A DNA stretch of 64,000 nt from Guyanagaster necrorhizus (taxonomy: Eukaryota > Basidiomycota > Agaricomycetes > Agaricales > Physalacriaceae): positions 1,685,477-1,749,476 of the forward strand of contig NW_025064880.1 of assembly GCF_019112545.1 (NCBI RefSeq). The letters are read 5' to 3'. Of the stretch, positions 20,551 through 32,529 are shown one piece after another. The notes beneath the pieces are model-generated. The model was not told the origin of the DNA and did no database searches. It saw only the letters and a list, made by a program, of their open reading frames with translations. Position 1 is the first letter of the stretch. Each line of letters opens with the position of its first letter. The translations under genes and the position numbers were made by a program.

Positions 20551-22844
20551 ATGGCCCAAGCTCGACGTCGTTCAACCCGTGGAAAGAGAATTGAGGTGGT
20601 CGAAGAAACGACCGCATCGCCCTCGAATTCTCTGTATGAATCAGAAGTGAAGGAGGAGCATAAGGGAAAATCCTCGGCGGCAACCGAAGAGACTTGTCCT
20701 TCCTGTCAAAAGGATGTCTCCGGAGATATAAGCCTTGACAAGAACAACTGGATCCGGTGCGACGCATGCAAAGTTTGGTATCACTGGGGCTGCGCAGGGA
20801 ATGGCGAGGATTCTGCTTCTATAGACAAATGGTGCGCCTTCGCAGTCCAGCTACGGACAACATTAATATTCGCCTAGGTATTGTACACCGTGTCTGCAAG
20901 CAGATCCCAAGCGCGCCATCACACAGAAAGCTCCAGCACGCAAGTCTGACCGGAAACGGGCTCCCAGAGATTATGCTGGGCTAAATTCCAGTGGAATGGA
21001 AATGGACCCAACGAGGTGGGTGAGGATGATAGAGGGCAAGCATATCAAGCCAGACCAATTCAAGAGGATGAAAGGCGGAGATGTTGGCCTGGAATGGCTA
21101 CAGGACGACGAGACTGCGATGTTAGAGCCCATTATCATCGAGAAAACCGATGGACTGGGTATGAAAATGCCGCCTAGCGATTTTACCGTTGAGGACGTCG
21201 TAGAAGATGTCGGAAATGATGTTCCTGTGGAGGGTATGTCTCTCCCCTGTCGCCGCCTGGGTTTTCGTCTAACCTGTGTTTTGCAGTCATTGGTGAATAC
21301 AGTACACTTTCTTTTCATTGTGTTATGATTTTGACGTGGGAATTGCAGATGTCGCATCGCAGTCTACCTCTCCCGGATGGAATCTTGGCAAGTGGGCGGA
21401 TTATTGGGCACTAGAATCGGGTAAGAGGGATAAAGTCAGAAATGTTATTTCTCTGGAGGTTTCTGGGACACCGCTGGCCGACAGAATACTTCCTCCGCGA
21501 CTAGTGAGAGAAATAGATTGGGTGGACAACTTTTGGCCAAGTACCAGAAAAGGAAAGGGCCACACCTATCCTAAGGTCCAGCTATATTGTTTAATGGGTG
21601 TTGCTCAAGCGTGGACGGTAAATATACTTCGACGTCAAAGTGATACCCTTGTTGATGGTTCAATACAGGACTGGCACATTGATTTTGCCGGATCTTCCGT
21701 ATATTATCATATACTGAAGGGGTCCAAGGCATGCTGCGCCGTGTTCGTTTTGAAACAAGCTGATACCTGGCCTTAGGTCTTCTACTTTATACGACCAACA
21801 CCTACCAACCTCGCTGCATATGAGAAGTGGTCTGGGACCGAGATTCAGAACCAGATGTGGCTTGGTGATATGGTGGATGAAGTTGTCAGAGTTTCCTTAA
21901 CAGCTGGAAACACTATGATAATCCCTACTGGGTGGATACATGCAGTTGTAAGTGTGTTTTATTGTACTGAAACATTGAGCTCATACGTCTTTAGCACACA
22001 CCAGAAGATACCTTGGTGTTTGGCGGAAACTTTCTACATTCGTACAATGTTGCTACCCGTGAGCCCATCTTGACTGATTTGAACAGACCACTCATCCTAA
22101 GCAGAGCTCAAAGTAAGAGACATTGAGATTGCGACATCAGTGCCCCGAAAGTTCCGATTTCCGATGTTTTTAAAGTAAGTGAGCATTTGTTTGTACTATC
22201 CATCTTGGAAGGTTAACATTGGTGCCAGACTGTGCTGGTATGTTGGAGACAAATATTTACGAGATCTCAGAGTGTCTCCAAGCAGCTCACTTCCGCCTCG
22301 TGTCGCAACATCGATGGCCTTTCTAGCTGATTTTCTTGTTTCTCAAGTACGCATATTAGAGGGGGGCGATGAGGCGGCCAAGAAGGAGGTCAGGGAGCAA
22401 ATACCACATGATCGTGTCAAAGACCCTGCAGTGGTTGCACGAGAGCTGCGATGGAGAGTGCGTATAGCAACCGGTCTCACAAGCGACGATGAAGACAATC
22501 GAAAGGCGCCGAATACCCGCCCTAAGAATGGGGTAGGTGCAAAACGAAAACGGACAATGTCGGAGGACCCCACAAATGAGCATCCTGGTCCTGTACGCTT
22601 CAAAAATTTCAAACCCAGGAAATGGGACAGCATCGACGAAAAGATGGAAGATGGGGAGAATAGAGAGGTCAAGTGCCGACGACCGTTGGACGATGAGCCC
22701 GTTGAAAAATGGACAGAAGCAGATGGAGAAGACATGGCTGCTGCGATGCGACGGCGACAGGTACTGATAAAAGTTCGGCGGACGCGGGATGGATTAGAGC
22801 GAGAGGTGATTGAACGAACAATTGAAGAGTGGAAATTTCAGTAG
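20551..22844 (+). CDS. JHD1: PHD-JmjC histone demethylase (JHD1/KDM2 type)
   Basis: A nuclear Fe(II)/2-oxoglutarate dioxygenase of the KDM2 class, which typically demethylates H3K36. An N-terminal PHD finger (CPSC..WIRCDACKVWYHWGCAG, completed across an intron by YCTPCL) is followed by the JHDM1 linker (DPTRWVRMIEGKHIKPDQFKRM). The JmjC domain has [31 protein letters not shown] with the HxD iron ligands, PTPTNLAAYEKW, IPTGWIHAV, and the distal His segment HTPEDTLVFGGNFLHS. The KDM2-specific helical segment (RFPMF.KVNIGARLCWYVGDKYL) and a basic C-terminus follow. One splice inside JmjC appears to be GC-AG (21729-21776). The all-important ligands look intact. Confidence 0.9.
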
Positions 22845-22956
22845 GAGAATATTTACAGCACAGAGCAGAATATTTATCTCTTTGATTTCGTATCTCTTTG
22901 ATTTCGTATCTTTTTTTATCATCAGGTGCACGTGCACCCTCCTAACTGATATCATC

Positions 22957-25218
22957 ATGTCCTCGTCGTCGTCACGCTCAAATTCTGTCCACCACCAAGA
23001 CGCGAGCGCCATGCTGCCCATCGCTGAATCCGACGTCGACGGTGCCAGACGTAAGATGAAATTCCCATCCCATGTCGTGCGACACTGATAGCGGCGTTTC
23101 TCTCAGCCCTCATGTACCACAGCAACCATTCGATGCCCACTGTACCGCCAGATGGTCCCCCACAATACGACACAGTACTGGAACTGCCGACATTCAACCC
23201 GTCGGTCGCGCTCGAGGGCTTCACGACGATGAGCATGAGCGACCAGCGCGCTCCTAGCCATTCCGTGCCTCCCAACGACCCCATTGCCCGCTCAAAATCG
23301 TCCATGTCGATGCGTTCGTACCAGTCGGCACCGCAGCCACGGACATACCAGCCGCCCAGACATGTCAATAGCCTACCACCAGCCCCAAATTACCATCTTC
23401 CTCCCCGACAGTACTATCCTATCGACCAGGCCGACAATGCATCTATCTATACGACAACGACAGACAGCCCAGTCTCGATTAACAATGGTGGATTTGACCG
23501 TTTTGATAACCAAGCTACCGGTGGGTATGGTTACGACGAACAGGGCAGCTATGATTCCATGCACATGCAACGATACCCCCAACAAACATATAATCCTTTG
23601 TATGCCGCAGCATCCAATGTCCTGGGCATGGGTCCACCTCCTGGCCCTCACAATCCTTCTCCTTCCGCTCCTATCCCAGCCCCAGCGCAAAACTACTCGT
23701 CGAGCCTCAGTACTTACAGTAACGATTCTGTGCCCACTAATACCTCTGCTCCACATTTACCACCACCTAATGGTTACGACATCAGGCCTCCCATGAATGG
23801 CTACGATCCTAGGCCTCCGAACGGATTGCCGCTCAATGTCTTGCCTCCGAACGCAGTCCCTCTCAACGGTCTACCACCCAATGGGTTACCCCCTAGCGGA
23901 TACGACGTCAGCCCTCATCCCGTTCCCTCATTATCGTTATCGCTAGACGATAACGCCTCGGATTTTGAGCCTCGGCCATCGCTGCAGCGCGCCGGGACGT
24001 CTGCTTCAGTATCTCTCGCTTCAAAAAAGTCCAAAGCGATCGATCTCAGTGCTCCTCCTTACACAAAGGAATATATTGAACAATATCGGCAACGCATAAA
24101 GGGAGATCCTGATCCCGAGGCTCACTTTTTGTATGCCAAATACCTCATCGATGCCGCTCGAAAAATCCGTGCTAGCGGCAAAGATCAGCGAGCTGCCAAA
24201 AAGTACAGCGAGCTGCTCATAACTGAAGCCCTCAAAGTTATGCGACGCCTGGCTACACAGGGTGAGCCGTATAGCGAAGCTCAGTTCTATATGGCCAACT
24301 GTCATGGTACGGGTGCACTTGGTCTACCGGTAGACCATGAGCGAGCGTACCATCTCTACCTTCAAGCTGCCAAACAGAATCATGCATCTGCCTGCTATCG
24401 GGTCGCTGTTTGTAATGAGATTGGTGCAGGTACTCGGAAGGAACCTGAGCGCGCTGCCAACTTTTATCGCAAAGCTGCATCGATGGGCGATACGGCAGCG
24501 ATGTACAAGTTGGGAATGATACTTCTTCATGGTTCTCTCGGCCAGCAGCGTAACGCCCGAGAAGCGGTTGGATGGTTACGACGGGCAGCCGAACAGGCGG
24601 ATGAAGAGAATCCCCACGCCCTGCATGAATTGGGGCTCTTATATGAAATGAAAGGCGGTCAGGTCGTCCCTCACGATCCAATTTACGCGAAGGGTTTGTT
24701 TACTCAAGCGGCGCATCTCGGTTACACGCAGTCACAGTATAAGCTGGGCCAGTGCTACGAGTATGGCTCGTTGACATGCCCTGTTGATCCTCGGCGGTCG
24801 ATAGCATGGTATACCAAAGCTGCGGAGAAGGGAGATGCAGAGGCTGAGTTAGCCTTGAGTGGCTGGTACCTGACGGGAAGCGAGGGGGTTCTGAAGCAGA
24901 GCGATTCAGAAGCGTATCTCTGGGCCCGACGGGCAGCGAACAAGGGCCTGAGCAAAGCCGAATATGCTGTTGGATACTATGCCGAAGTGGGTATTGGCAT
25001 CAAACAGGATATAGAATTTGCAAAGCGATGGTATATGCGAGCTGCAGGTCTGTAATTTTTTACATCGCTAGTCGATTCTTTTCTGATTTTTTTGAGTAGC
25101 TCAAGGCAATAAACGAGCAATGAATCGATTAACTGAGATGAAACGAATGGGAAGTAAACGACTAAATGTTGCACGACCTACGCGACAGCAAGCAAAGGAT
25201 GAATGTGTTATTTGTTAG
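22957..25218 (+). CDS. CHS4: Chitin synthase regulator Skt5/Chs4, Sel1 repeats, CaaX end
   Basis: Skt5/Chs4 proteins activate and localise chitin synthase at the plasma membrane and septum. A short first exon (22957-23050) joins a large exon. The N-terminal 270 residues are Pro/Ser/Asn/Tyr-rich with degenerate PPNG/LPPNG repeats (about 23740-23900). The C-terminal half is a chain of about seven Sel1-type repeats (A..YRVAVCNEIGAGTRKEPERAANFYRKAASMGD, AMYKLGMILLHG and so on). The reading frame seems to end at 25055, but GT-AG splicing of 25048-25099 extends it (RAAAQGNKRAMNRLTEMKR) to 25218, where it ends in CVIC, a CaaX prenylation box expected for this family. I therefore place the stop at 25216-25218. 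Confidence 0.92.
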
Positions 25219-25276
25219 CTATAATATTTATTGCTTTCATTTTTGCAATGGAGATAAGAAATCTGCCGTATCTACC

Positions 25277-26670
25277 ATGTCATTGATCAGCAAGGCTCCC
25301 ATCTTCAAGCCTTTTACGCTGGCCTTGATCCAGCTGGGAGGTATCAGCGCCAACAAGGCCGACAATCTGAAGCATGCGCGAGAAAAGATACTCAAGGCGG
25401 CGACGAATCCTGCCAAGCCCCAGGTCGTCGTTCTGCCGGTGCGATTCTTGCCTTGCGTCTTGTATCGACACTCATCGGACGGATAGGAATGCTTCAATTC
25501 GCCTTATGGACACGTCCATTTCCCAAACTACGCTGAGGACATCGAGTACGTTCCCGGAAAGCCGTATGATGTTGCCCAGAGCAAGAGCGAGTCTGTGAAG
25601 ATGCTTTCGTCGGCTGCGAAGGAGGCTGGAGTGTGGCTCATTGGAGGTGGGCTGCTCAGGACTCTGGGCATGAATTATTGACTGACACTAGGGCAGGCTC
25701 GATACCAGAACGCGAGGCCGTCAGTGATAAGCTCTACAATACATGTACAGTGTACAACCCTCAAGGTCAGCCTTTCCTCTCTTTGCTCAGGGTCTCGGCG
25801 CTGACGGTCTGAAGGCGACCTGATTGCCATGCATCGAAAGGTCCATCTGTTCGACATTGACATTCCTGGAAAGATTACGTTCAAGGTATGTTTCCTGGCC
25901 AGAGATATAGCAGCCGCTGAAATATGTTCCTCCAGGAAAGCGAGACCTTGACGGGGGGCACGTCTCTGAATTTCTTCGACACAGGTGGGTCGTTGGTAGC
26001 AGAAGCTGACCCTATTGACATGACCTAGATTTCGCACGTATTGGCCTGGGTATCTGCTATGATGTACGATTTCCAGAGATGGCGATGATAGCTGCACGAG
26101 ATGGTACATCTCCTGGCTGGTCCATACTGTGCCGCTAATTCGTGATGTCTAGGTTGCCATATGCTCATTTATCCCGGGGCATTCAATCTGACGACTGGAC
26201 CTCTTCATTGGGAGCTACTTCAAAGAGGACGGTAAGCGTAGTTGGTATTCCGTCTGCCAGGCGACTCATCGCTCGACGCAGTGCTCTAGATAATCAAATA
26301 TACATGTCTATGTGCAGCCCCGCGCGAGACATGAGGTCTAATTATCATGCGGTATGTTCCAAGTATCCTGGAATTATCTACATTGGCTGAGCTTTGACAG
26401 TGGGGACATTCGATGGTGGTTGACCCAATGTAATAAGTCCCTGTGTTCATTGTATGAGTAAGGCTTACTTTTTTGCAGGGGAAAAGTACTCTCTGAAGCT
26501 GGACACGACGAAGAGATTACCTATACAGATATCGGTAATGGTTTCCTTTTTTTTTCAAGTTGTTTTCTGAATTCTTCCCCTCAGTTCCCAAGGTCTTTGA
26601 AGAGACCCGCGCGGCGATACCTGTAACAAAGCAGCGCCGCTTTGATGTATATCCAGATGTCAGTGCATGA
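25277..26670 (+). CDS. NIT2: Nitrilase-superfamily omega-amidase (Nit2 type)
   Basis: Nit2 hydrolyses alpha-ketoglutaramate and related monoamides in the cytosol or mitochondria. The model runs from ATG 25277 ([21 protein letters not shown]) to TGA 26668-26670. The catalytic triad is visible: Glu in [13 protein letters not shown], Lys in [14 protein letters not shown], and Cys in [14 protein letters not shown]. Further Nit2 signatures are [35 protein letters not shown] and [16 protein letters not shown]. At least nine short introns split it. It lies 58 bp downstream of the corrected Skt5 stop on the same strand. Confidence 0.93.
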
Positions 26671-26887
26671 TAAATAATAAATTAGGATTTACTCGAAATG
26701 GCACAAGAAGAGAGCTGTGTAGATTTTCCGGATTTGTAATGTTGTAGAAACGCGTAGATGGTTGTGGAAGGACTGAAACAGCGCCAATATGTAACGTATG
26801 TAACGCGTGACCTACTCTGTACAGTCCGCCGCCTTCTCCTCTTAACTCTTTTTCTTCCCTTATCCTTCTTTCCTCGTCACCCCCATC

Positions 26888-28360
26888 ATGGTTAGAGAAA
26901 CGTCAGTATCTTTGTTCGTCTGTCTGTGATCTGAACGGTTTTCTCATTCCTTCTTTGCAGCAAATTTTACGATCTACTCGATGTACCTCCTACAGCCTCA
27001 GAGGGCGATCTCAAAAAGGCGTACCGCAAAAAGCAGGTGCTCTTTGTTCTTTTCCAGTACAGTTTCTAACCTTTTTCTGCCTCTAGGGCCTTGCGGTATC
27101 ACCCTGACAAAGGCGGAGATCCAGATAAATTCAAGGAAGTTACGCATGCGTGAGTAGCATGGCTTATTTGTGCCTTCAGCCTGTCGAACGGCGTCTGTTA
27201 CAGCTATGAAATACTTTCTGATCCCGAAAAACGAGCTGTATATGATGCTAGAGGAGAAGCAGGATTATCGGAGGCAGGGGGAGGCATGGATCCCCAGGTG
27301 AGTGGTGTTCCTCTTGCACTGCTCATCAACGTCCTGACCATAGCCTAGGATCTTTTCAGCCAGCTCTTCGGTGGTGGAGGTGGCTTCGGTGGTGGAGGAG
27401 GATTTTTTGGTGGAGGCGGCCCATCTCGAAACGGTCCTCGCAAAACGAAAGATCTCGTCCATCGCGTCCACGTCACTCTAGAAGACCTCTACAAGGGCAA
27501 AACCACCAAACTTGCACTGACACGGAACGTTCTATGCTCAAAGTGCAAAGGAAAGGGCGGTAAGGATGGTGCTGTCAGGAGTTGTTACTCGTGCAGTGGG
27601 CGCGGTGTCAAGATTACCATGCGACAGATGGGTCCGATGATTCAGCAAATACAGACACCCTGTGATGAATGTTCGGGTACCGGAGAGATAATCAATGCGA
27701 AAGACCGATGTGGGCAGTGCAAGGGCAAGAAGGTGATGCCGGAGAAAAAGTTCCTCGAGGTGCACATCGACAAAGGCATGAAGGGCGGCCAGACGATCCA
27801 GTTTAGAGGCGAGAGTGATCAGTCACCTACGGCCGAGGCTGGGGATGTTGTTATCGTTATCGAAGAGAAGCCTCACGAGCGCTTTAAGCGCCAGGATAAC
27901 GATCTCGTTACCGAAGTCGAAGTAGACCTCTTAACTGCTCTTGCTGGCGGTCAGTTTGCCATTCGGCATCTGGATGAGCGCGCTTTGGTGGTAAAGATAG
28001 AACCTGGTGAGGTTGTCAATCATGGTAAGTCCTATTCTTCGTGATATTGGATATTAATGACATTCTTTCCTCGCAGGCGACCTCAGAGTTATCCATGGAC
28101 AGGGCATGCCTTCACAACGGCACCATGAGCCTGGTGACTTGTATGTCAAGCTCAACGTGAAGTTCCCGGAGTCTATCGATCCAGCTGTTATTCCTCTGTT
28201 GGAGAAAGCATTACCACCACGCAAACCTATCGAAACCTTTGACAAGCACGTTATACTCGACGAGGTTCATTTAGAAGAACCCGACTCGCATGGTGGAATG
28301 CATGATGAGCCGATGGACGAAGACGGAGACGAGCCTCGCGTGCAGTGCGCCCAGCAGTAA
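26888..28360 (+). CDS. YDJ1: Type I DnaJ/Hsp40 chaperone with CaaX end (Ydj1)
   Basis: This is a class A J-protein that stimulates Hsp70 ATPase and delivers unfolded clients. It has a J domain (KFYDLLDVPPTASEGDLKKAYRK, then RYHPDKGGDP with the HPD motif), a Gly/Phe-rich linker (27360-27425), and a zinc domain with four CxxCxGxG-type motifs (CSKCKGKG, CYSCSGRG, CDECSGTG, CGQCKGKK, 27537-27730). Peptide-binding C-terminal domains follow. The protein ends VQCAQQ; CAQQ matches the farnesylation box at the end of yeast Ydj1 (CASQ), suggesting ER and membrane association. Start ATG 26888, introns near 26903-26960, 27030-27087, 27151-27203, 27299-27349 and 28024-28076. Confidence 0.95.
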
Positions 28361-28476
28361 TTCTGGCAGTTTTCTTTATTGCTCTCCTGGCTTGTTGTCG
28401 TCGTGTTATTATGTAAAGCATTTTAGAGAGTCTGTCGTACACTGCTACACACTACCATAATAATTGACATTAGCGT

Positions 28477-29104
28477 TCAACAATCCCAACTTGTCTGCAA
28501 GAAAGGTTCATATTATCACAGTAAGAGACTGGTTGGTGGGTACCTGAGGGTTCCGCTTAAACTGCTCATACAACTCCCGGTTAAAGAAACTAACTTCGGT
28601 TTCATTTTCTATTTACACAACGGATTAGAAGGGATTTTCAATCCAGCCAGATACTCACCGAACCCGACATCGGCTAATATCTTGGAGTCATCATCAAATA
28701 GCCATTCATCGTGGTCGAGATTTATTATAAGATTTGTTGTCTAAAGGCTCATCGGTTAGAGCTATCGAGCATGGGAAGAGGACGCACCTTTGCACTGTGA
28801 GCCTGCGTATACAGCTTGAGCACATCAAGAACAACATTTCGATATGGCTTCCATCCTGGTTGTGTCTTGACGGCTAATCCGACGTCGTCGAAAGCAAATA
28901 CTGGGAAATAGAACGAATGGAAAAGGTACCTTCATGCGCCAACTCCTTGAGCTGGCCTACAGTCGTCGTCTCGAGATTGACTTTGTGGAGGACAAGGCTC
29001 TTTTCTGTGCGATACTTGAATGATTTTATTATTCGCAGCGTAATGGTGGCCGCTGTCTTTGGGTGGGCGATATTGGTGAGGACGTTAGAAAAATCGGAAT
29101 ACAT
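28477..29104 (-). CDS. UPF0538 (C2orf76-like) protein
   Basis: The first exon encodes TAATITLRIIKSFKYRTEKSLVLHKVNLETTTVGQLKELAHE. Later exons encode a short region with NVVLDVLKLYTQAHSAK, then TNLIINLDHDEWLFDDDSKILADVGF, ENETEVSFFNRELYEQFKRNPQ and TSWDC-stop. This is the UPF0538 family (human C2orf76), small ubiquitin-fold-like proteins of unknown role found across eukaryotes. The best ATG is at 29104; the upstream in-frame sequence lacks another ATG. The stop is TGA at 28479-28477. Family membership is sound but no function can be assigned. Confidence 0.8.
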
Positions 29105-29271
29105 GGAAGTAGGAGGTGAGTGAAGGTCGGATATCGGTCCGGGGGGAGGGCACAGGCCCGCTTGACGAGGGATACTCAAGGATCACCGTGACCGCAGGAT
29201 GACATCAATTATTCCCGAGAAAAGTCCGGAATTACCTACATAAGCTGCGCGATATTCACCGTCGTTTTCCA
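29105..29271. promoter_or_regulatory. Divergent promoter, UPF0538 and GH3 beta-glucosidase
   Basis: A gap of 167 bp lies between the start codons at 29104 (minus) and 29272 (plus). It holds a G-rich run (TCCGGGGGGAGGG, near 29139-29150). Confidence 0.35.
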
Positions 29272-32200
29272 TGGCACACCCTTTCCTTGACGCGGACATC
29301 GCTGACCTCGTACAGAAACTCAGAATCGATGAAAAAATCTCTCTGTTAGGTGCTCCCAATTGGTGGAACACCACCGCTATTGAGCGGTTGAAGATTCCCC
29401 CTGTTCGCATGAGCGACGGACCTAACGTAGGCGATCTCAAGGCTCGGTGAGACTCTTATTGAACGTTTCCTACAGGGTGTTCGAGGATCTTCTCATTTCG
29501 TCGCTATACCTGCACAATGTCTTCCGGTAAGTATAAAAATCTTGAAGGAGTGCTGCTCGCATTCTTACGGAGCGTAGTGCTCGACTTCCCTTGCCGCCAC
29601 CTTTGACACTGAGCTAATATATGATGCCGGGATCTTTCTGGCACAGGAGGCTAAAATCAAGTCATCTGTTATTTTACTCGCGCCGACCTGCAATATTCAG
29701 CGCTCACCGCTTGGCGGGAGAGCGTTCGAATCCTTTTCTGAGGACCCCCATCTGTCTGGTAATCAGAGTTTCATCTTGACTCGGCATGGTCTGATTGCTG
29801 TTGAAAGGCATGATGGCTTCCGCCTACGTCAATGGACTGCAATCAGAAGGAGTTGCTGCAAGTACGTGCTTAAAACCACCGCAAAGACTATGCATCTAAC
29901 AGTAATTAGCTATCAAACATTTTGTTGCTAATGACCAGGAGCACGAGAGAACCGCTGCAGACTCAGTCATGTCAGATAGAGCCTTGCGAGAAATCTATCT
30001 ATATCCGTCAGCATCAGTTAATTTCTTCGAGCACCCTTTCTTCCCACTGACTCCCGCGTTTTAGGTTCATGTTGGCACAAAAACATGCTCAACCATGGGC
30101 CTATATGACTTCGTTGAATATAACGTTCTCTGCTTCGTGCTACTTTTAGTTGACAAGCCTCCAGATACGGTCGTGTCAGAGGATTGCATTGTTCTGAAAA
30201 TCGACAGCTGTTGCAAGGAATTCTCCGAAATGAATGGGATTTTGATGGAATCGTTATCAGTGACTGGTAAATTTTTCATATCACAAAATCCGATGACTGA
30301 CAAACTTAATAGGTTTGGCACTTACGGCGTCGACGAAGCAATCAATGCTGGGCTGGATCTCGAAATGCCCGGCCCACCTCGCTGGAGAACTCAACCGTTG
30401 GTTTCGCACTGCTTGACGTCTCAGAAAGTACTGCCTCGCGTGATAGACGAGCGCGTCACTACTCTTCTTCGTTTTGTGCAGCACCAGGCTCGTAGGAATC
30501 CAGATGTTGTCTATGGTGATGGGAAGGAGCGGAGTCGAGACTCTCCTGAAGCACGAACATTCTGTCGGAAGCTTGCTGCTGATGGCATCGTTCTTCTCAA
30601 GAATCAGGGTCATCTCCTTCCCCTCTCCGCAGAAAATGTGAAGCACCTGGCCATTATAGGCCCTAACGCCAAAAGCAGTGTCATTTCAGGAGGCGGGTCC
30701 GCTCAGCTGAAAGCTACCTATGTGGTGACTCCGTATGCTGGCATTACAGCGGGTGCCCCCAGCGATGTGGTCGTCGACTACGAAGTCGGTTGTTACGGTC
30801 AGTTTCGTTTCTGTGCTTATGCTTCCCGGATACTGAAAGTAAGTCATCACGCAGCTCACAAATACTTGCCCACACTGGAAGCCAACTTGGAAACGTCGAC
30901 CAGCGAATCGGGCTGGCTTTGCACGTTTTATAGCTGCGACGAACAAGGAAAACTTACGGAGCCCATAGCAGACTTTATCCTACGTGATACACGAGTGAAG
31001 CTGAACGACTTTCTACCTGCTGGGCTCTCGTCGACTTGGATGATCAAATTGACCGGAAAGTTGACTATGGACAAGACGGGTCCTTATGACCTTGGTTTGA
31101 CTGTCGCAGGTAAAGTACCTTATCCTATAGATTATATCAAGGCAGTGAAGTTTGGGGTAGGGCGTGCCAAGCTCTGGGTGAATGGCAAGTTGGCGATCGA
31201 TAACTGGACAAAACAGACACCCGGAGATTTCTTCTACGGGTAAGTTATACAAAAAACACGTTTCATATGTATTGGTACCCATGGATATGTTGATAGGCAA
31301 GGGACTATTGAAGAGAAAGCAACGTTAGATTTTGAGGCCGGTGTTGGCGTTGACATTCTTGTGGAGTATATTAATACATCTCCGCCAAAAAATGGCGATG
31401 AAGAGGACGATATGAGAAGTTCTCAGCCAGCATTGATGCGCGGTGTTGTGAGTCCGAAATTGAAGTATCAATTCGACGCTAAAGTGTGCTCCATACAGCG
31501 TCTTGGCGGTTGTGAAAGGATTGACCCTGACAAGGCCATTGATTCTGCTGTATCGTTGGCTTCCAAGGTCGATGCTGTGGTCTTCTTCGGTGGTCTAACA
31601 CCCGAATGGGAAAGCGAAGGCTTTGACCGACCTACACTGCAGCTTCCCGGAAGACAAGATGAAATCATCACTCGTATTGCGGAGGTAAATCCCAATGTCA
31701 TTGTCTGTATTCAAGCGGTATGTGCTGTTTACATCAAAGTAGTTATCTTTTCCCTCATGCTATACAGGGCTCTGCTGTTTCTATGCCCTGGGCTGATAAG
31801 GTAGGAGGATTGCTTCAGTCATGGTACTCAGGCAATGAAGCAGGTAATGCCATTGCCGACATTGTTTTCGGGAAAGTGAATCCGAGTGGCCGATTACCCC
31901 TCACGTTACCTGTTCGTCTGGAAGATGTTCCATCGTTCTTGAACCGGCACAGTGAATATGGAAAGATCCATTATAGGGAGGATCTGTTTGTTGGATACAA
32001 GCACTACCAGGCCGTCGGTATACAAGCGCAGTTTCCATTTGGGTGTGTGCCGTTTGTTTCATGTTTGTGTAATGCTCTTACCTGGCCTTAGCTTTGGACT
32101 CTCCTACACAGAATTTTCAATGTCGAATTTGTCGCTGTCCGCAGCCACCGACGTGGATGTCAAGGTTTCTGTTGACGTGAAAAACGTAGGAAACAAGGCG

Positions 32201-32485
32201 GGATCGCAAGTTGTACAGCTTTATGTGTCGTATCCAGACATTGGTATTACGCAGCCTCCATTTCAATTACGGGGCTTTGCGAAGGCCCGGAATATACTAC
32301 CAGGATCAACAAGGACGGTCCAAATTTCTCTTAACAAGTACGCGTTTTCCTTCTGGGATCCTTCTGTCAATTCCTGGCGCGTTTCCGTTGGAAAGTACGG
32401 CTTGCACGTCGGGTCCAGCAGTGAACAGTTGGATTTTAAGGTGATAGTGACAGTGAAGAAGGGCTTTTTGTGGAATGGATTGTGA
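29272..32485 (+). CDS. GH3 beta-glucosidase with PA14 insert
   Basis: Glycoside hydrolase family 3 enzyme releasing glucose from beta-glucosides. There is no signal peptide ([33 protein letters not shown]), so an intracellular location is likely, as for BglI-type fungal enzymes. Visible motifs: [11 protein letters not shown] joined by splicing to [55 protein letters not shown]; the nucleophile region [14 protein letters not shown] (about 30240-30320, split by an intron); and [14 protein letters not shown]14-like domain lies between the GH3 halves (about 30880-31260, [26 protein letters not shown]). [10 protein letters not shown] and a fibronectin-III-like C-terminal domain follow. An intron at about 30111-30172 joins YMTS to [12 protein letters not shown]. 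The stop is at 32483-32485. Confidence 0.93.
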
Positions 32486-32529
32486 TGCAGTCAGTATGTA
32501 CACTGAACAAAAAAGGAAATTCAGTAATT

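Noticed and set aside
24253..24681. 142-codon minus-strand ORF inside Skt5
   Set aside because: Antisense to the Sel1 repeats; it results from codon bias on the opposite strand.
23112..25055. 647-codon ORF taken as the complete Skt5 protein
   Set aside because: It lacks the first exon (22957-23050) and the CaaX-bearing last exon; both splice sites are good.
28700..28780. Possible tRNA-like segment (GGTTAGAGC)
   Set aside because: No cloverleaf can be formed; it lies within an intron/exon of the UPF0538 gene.
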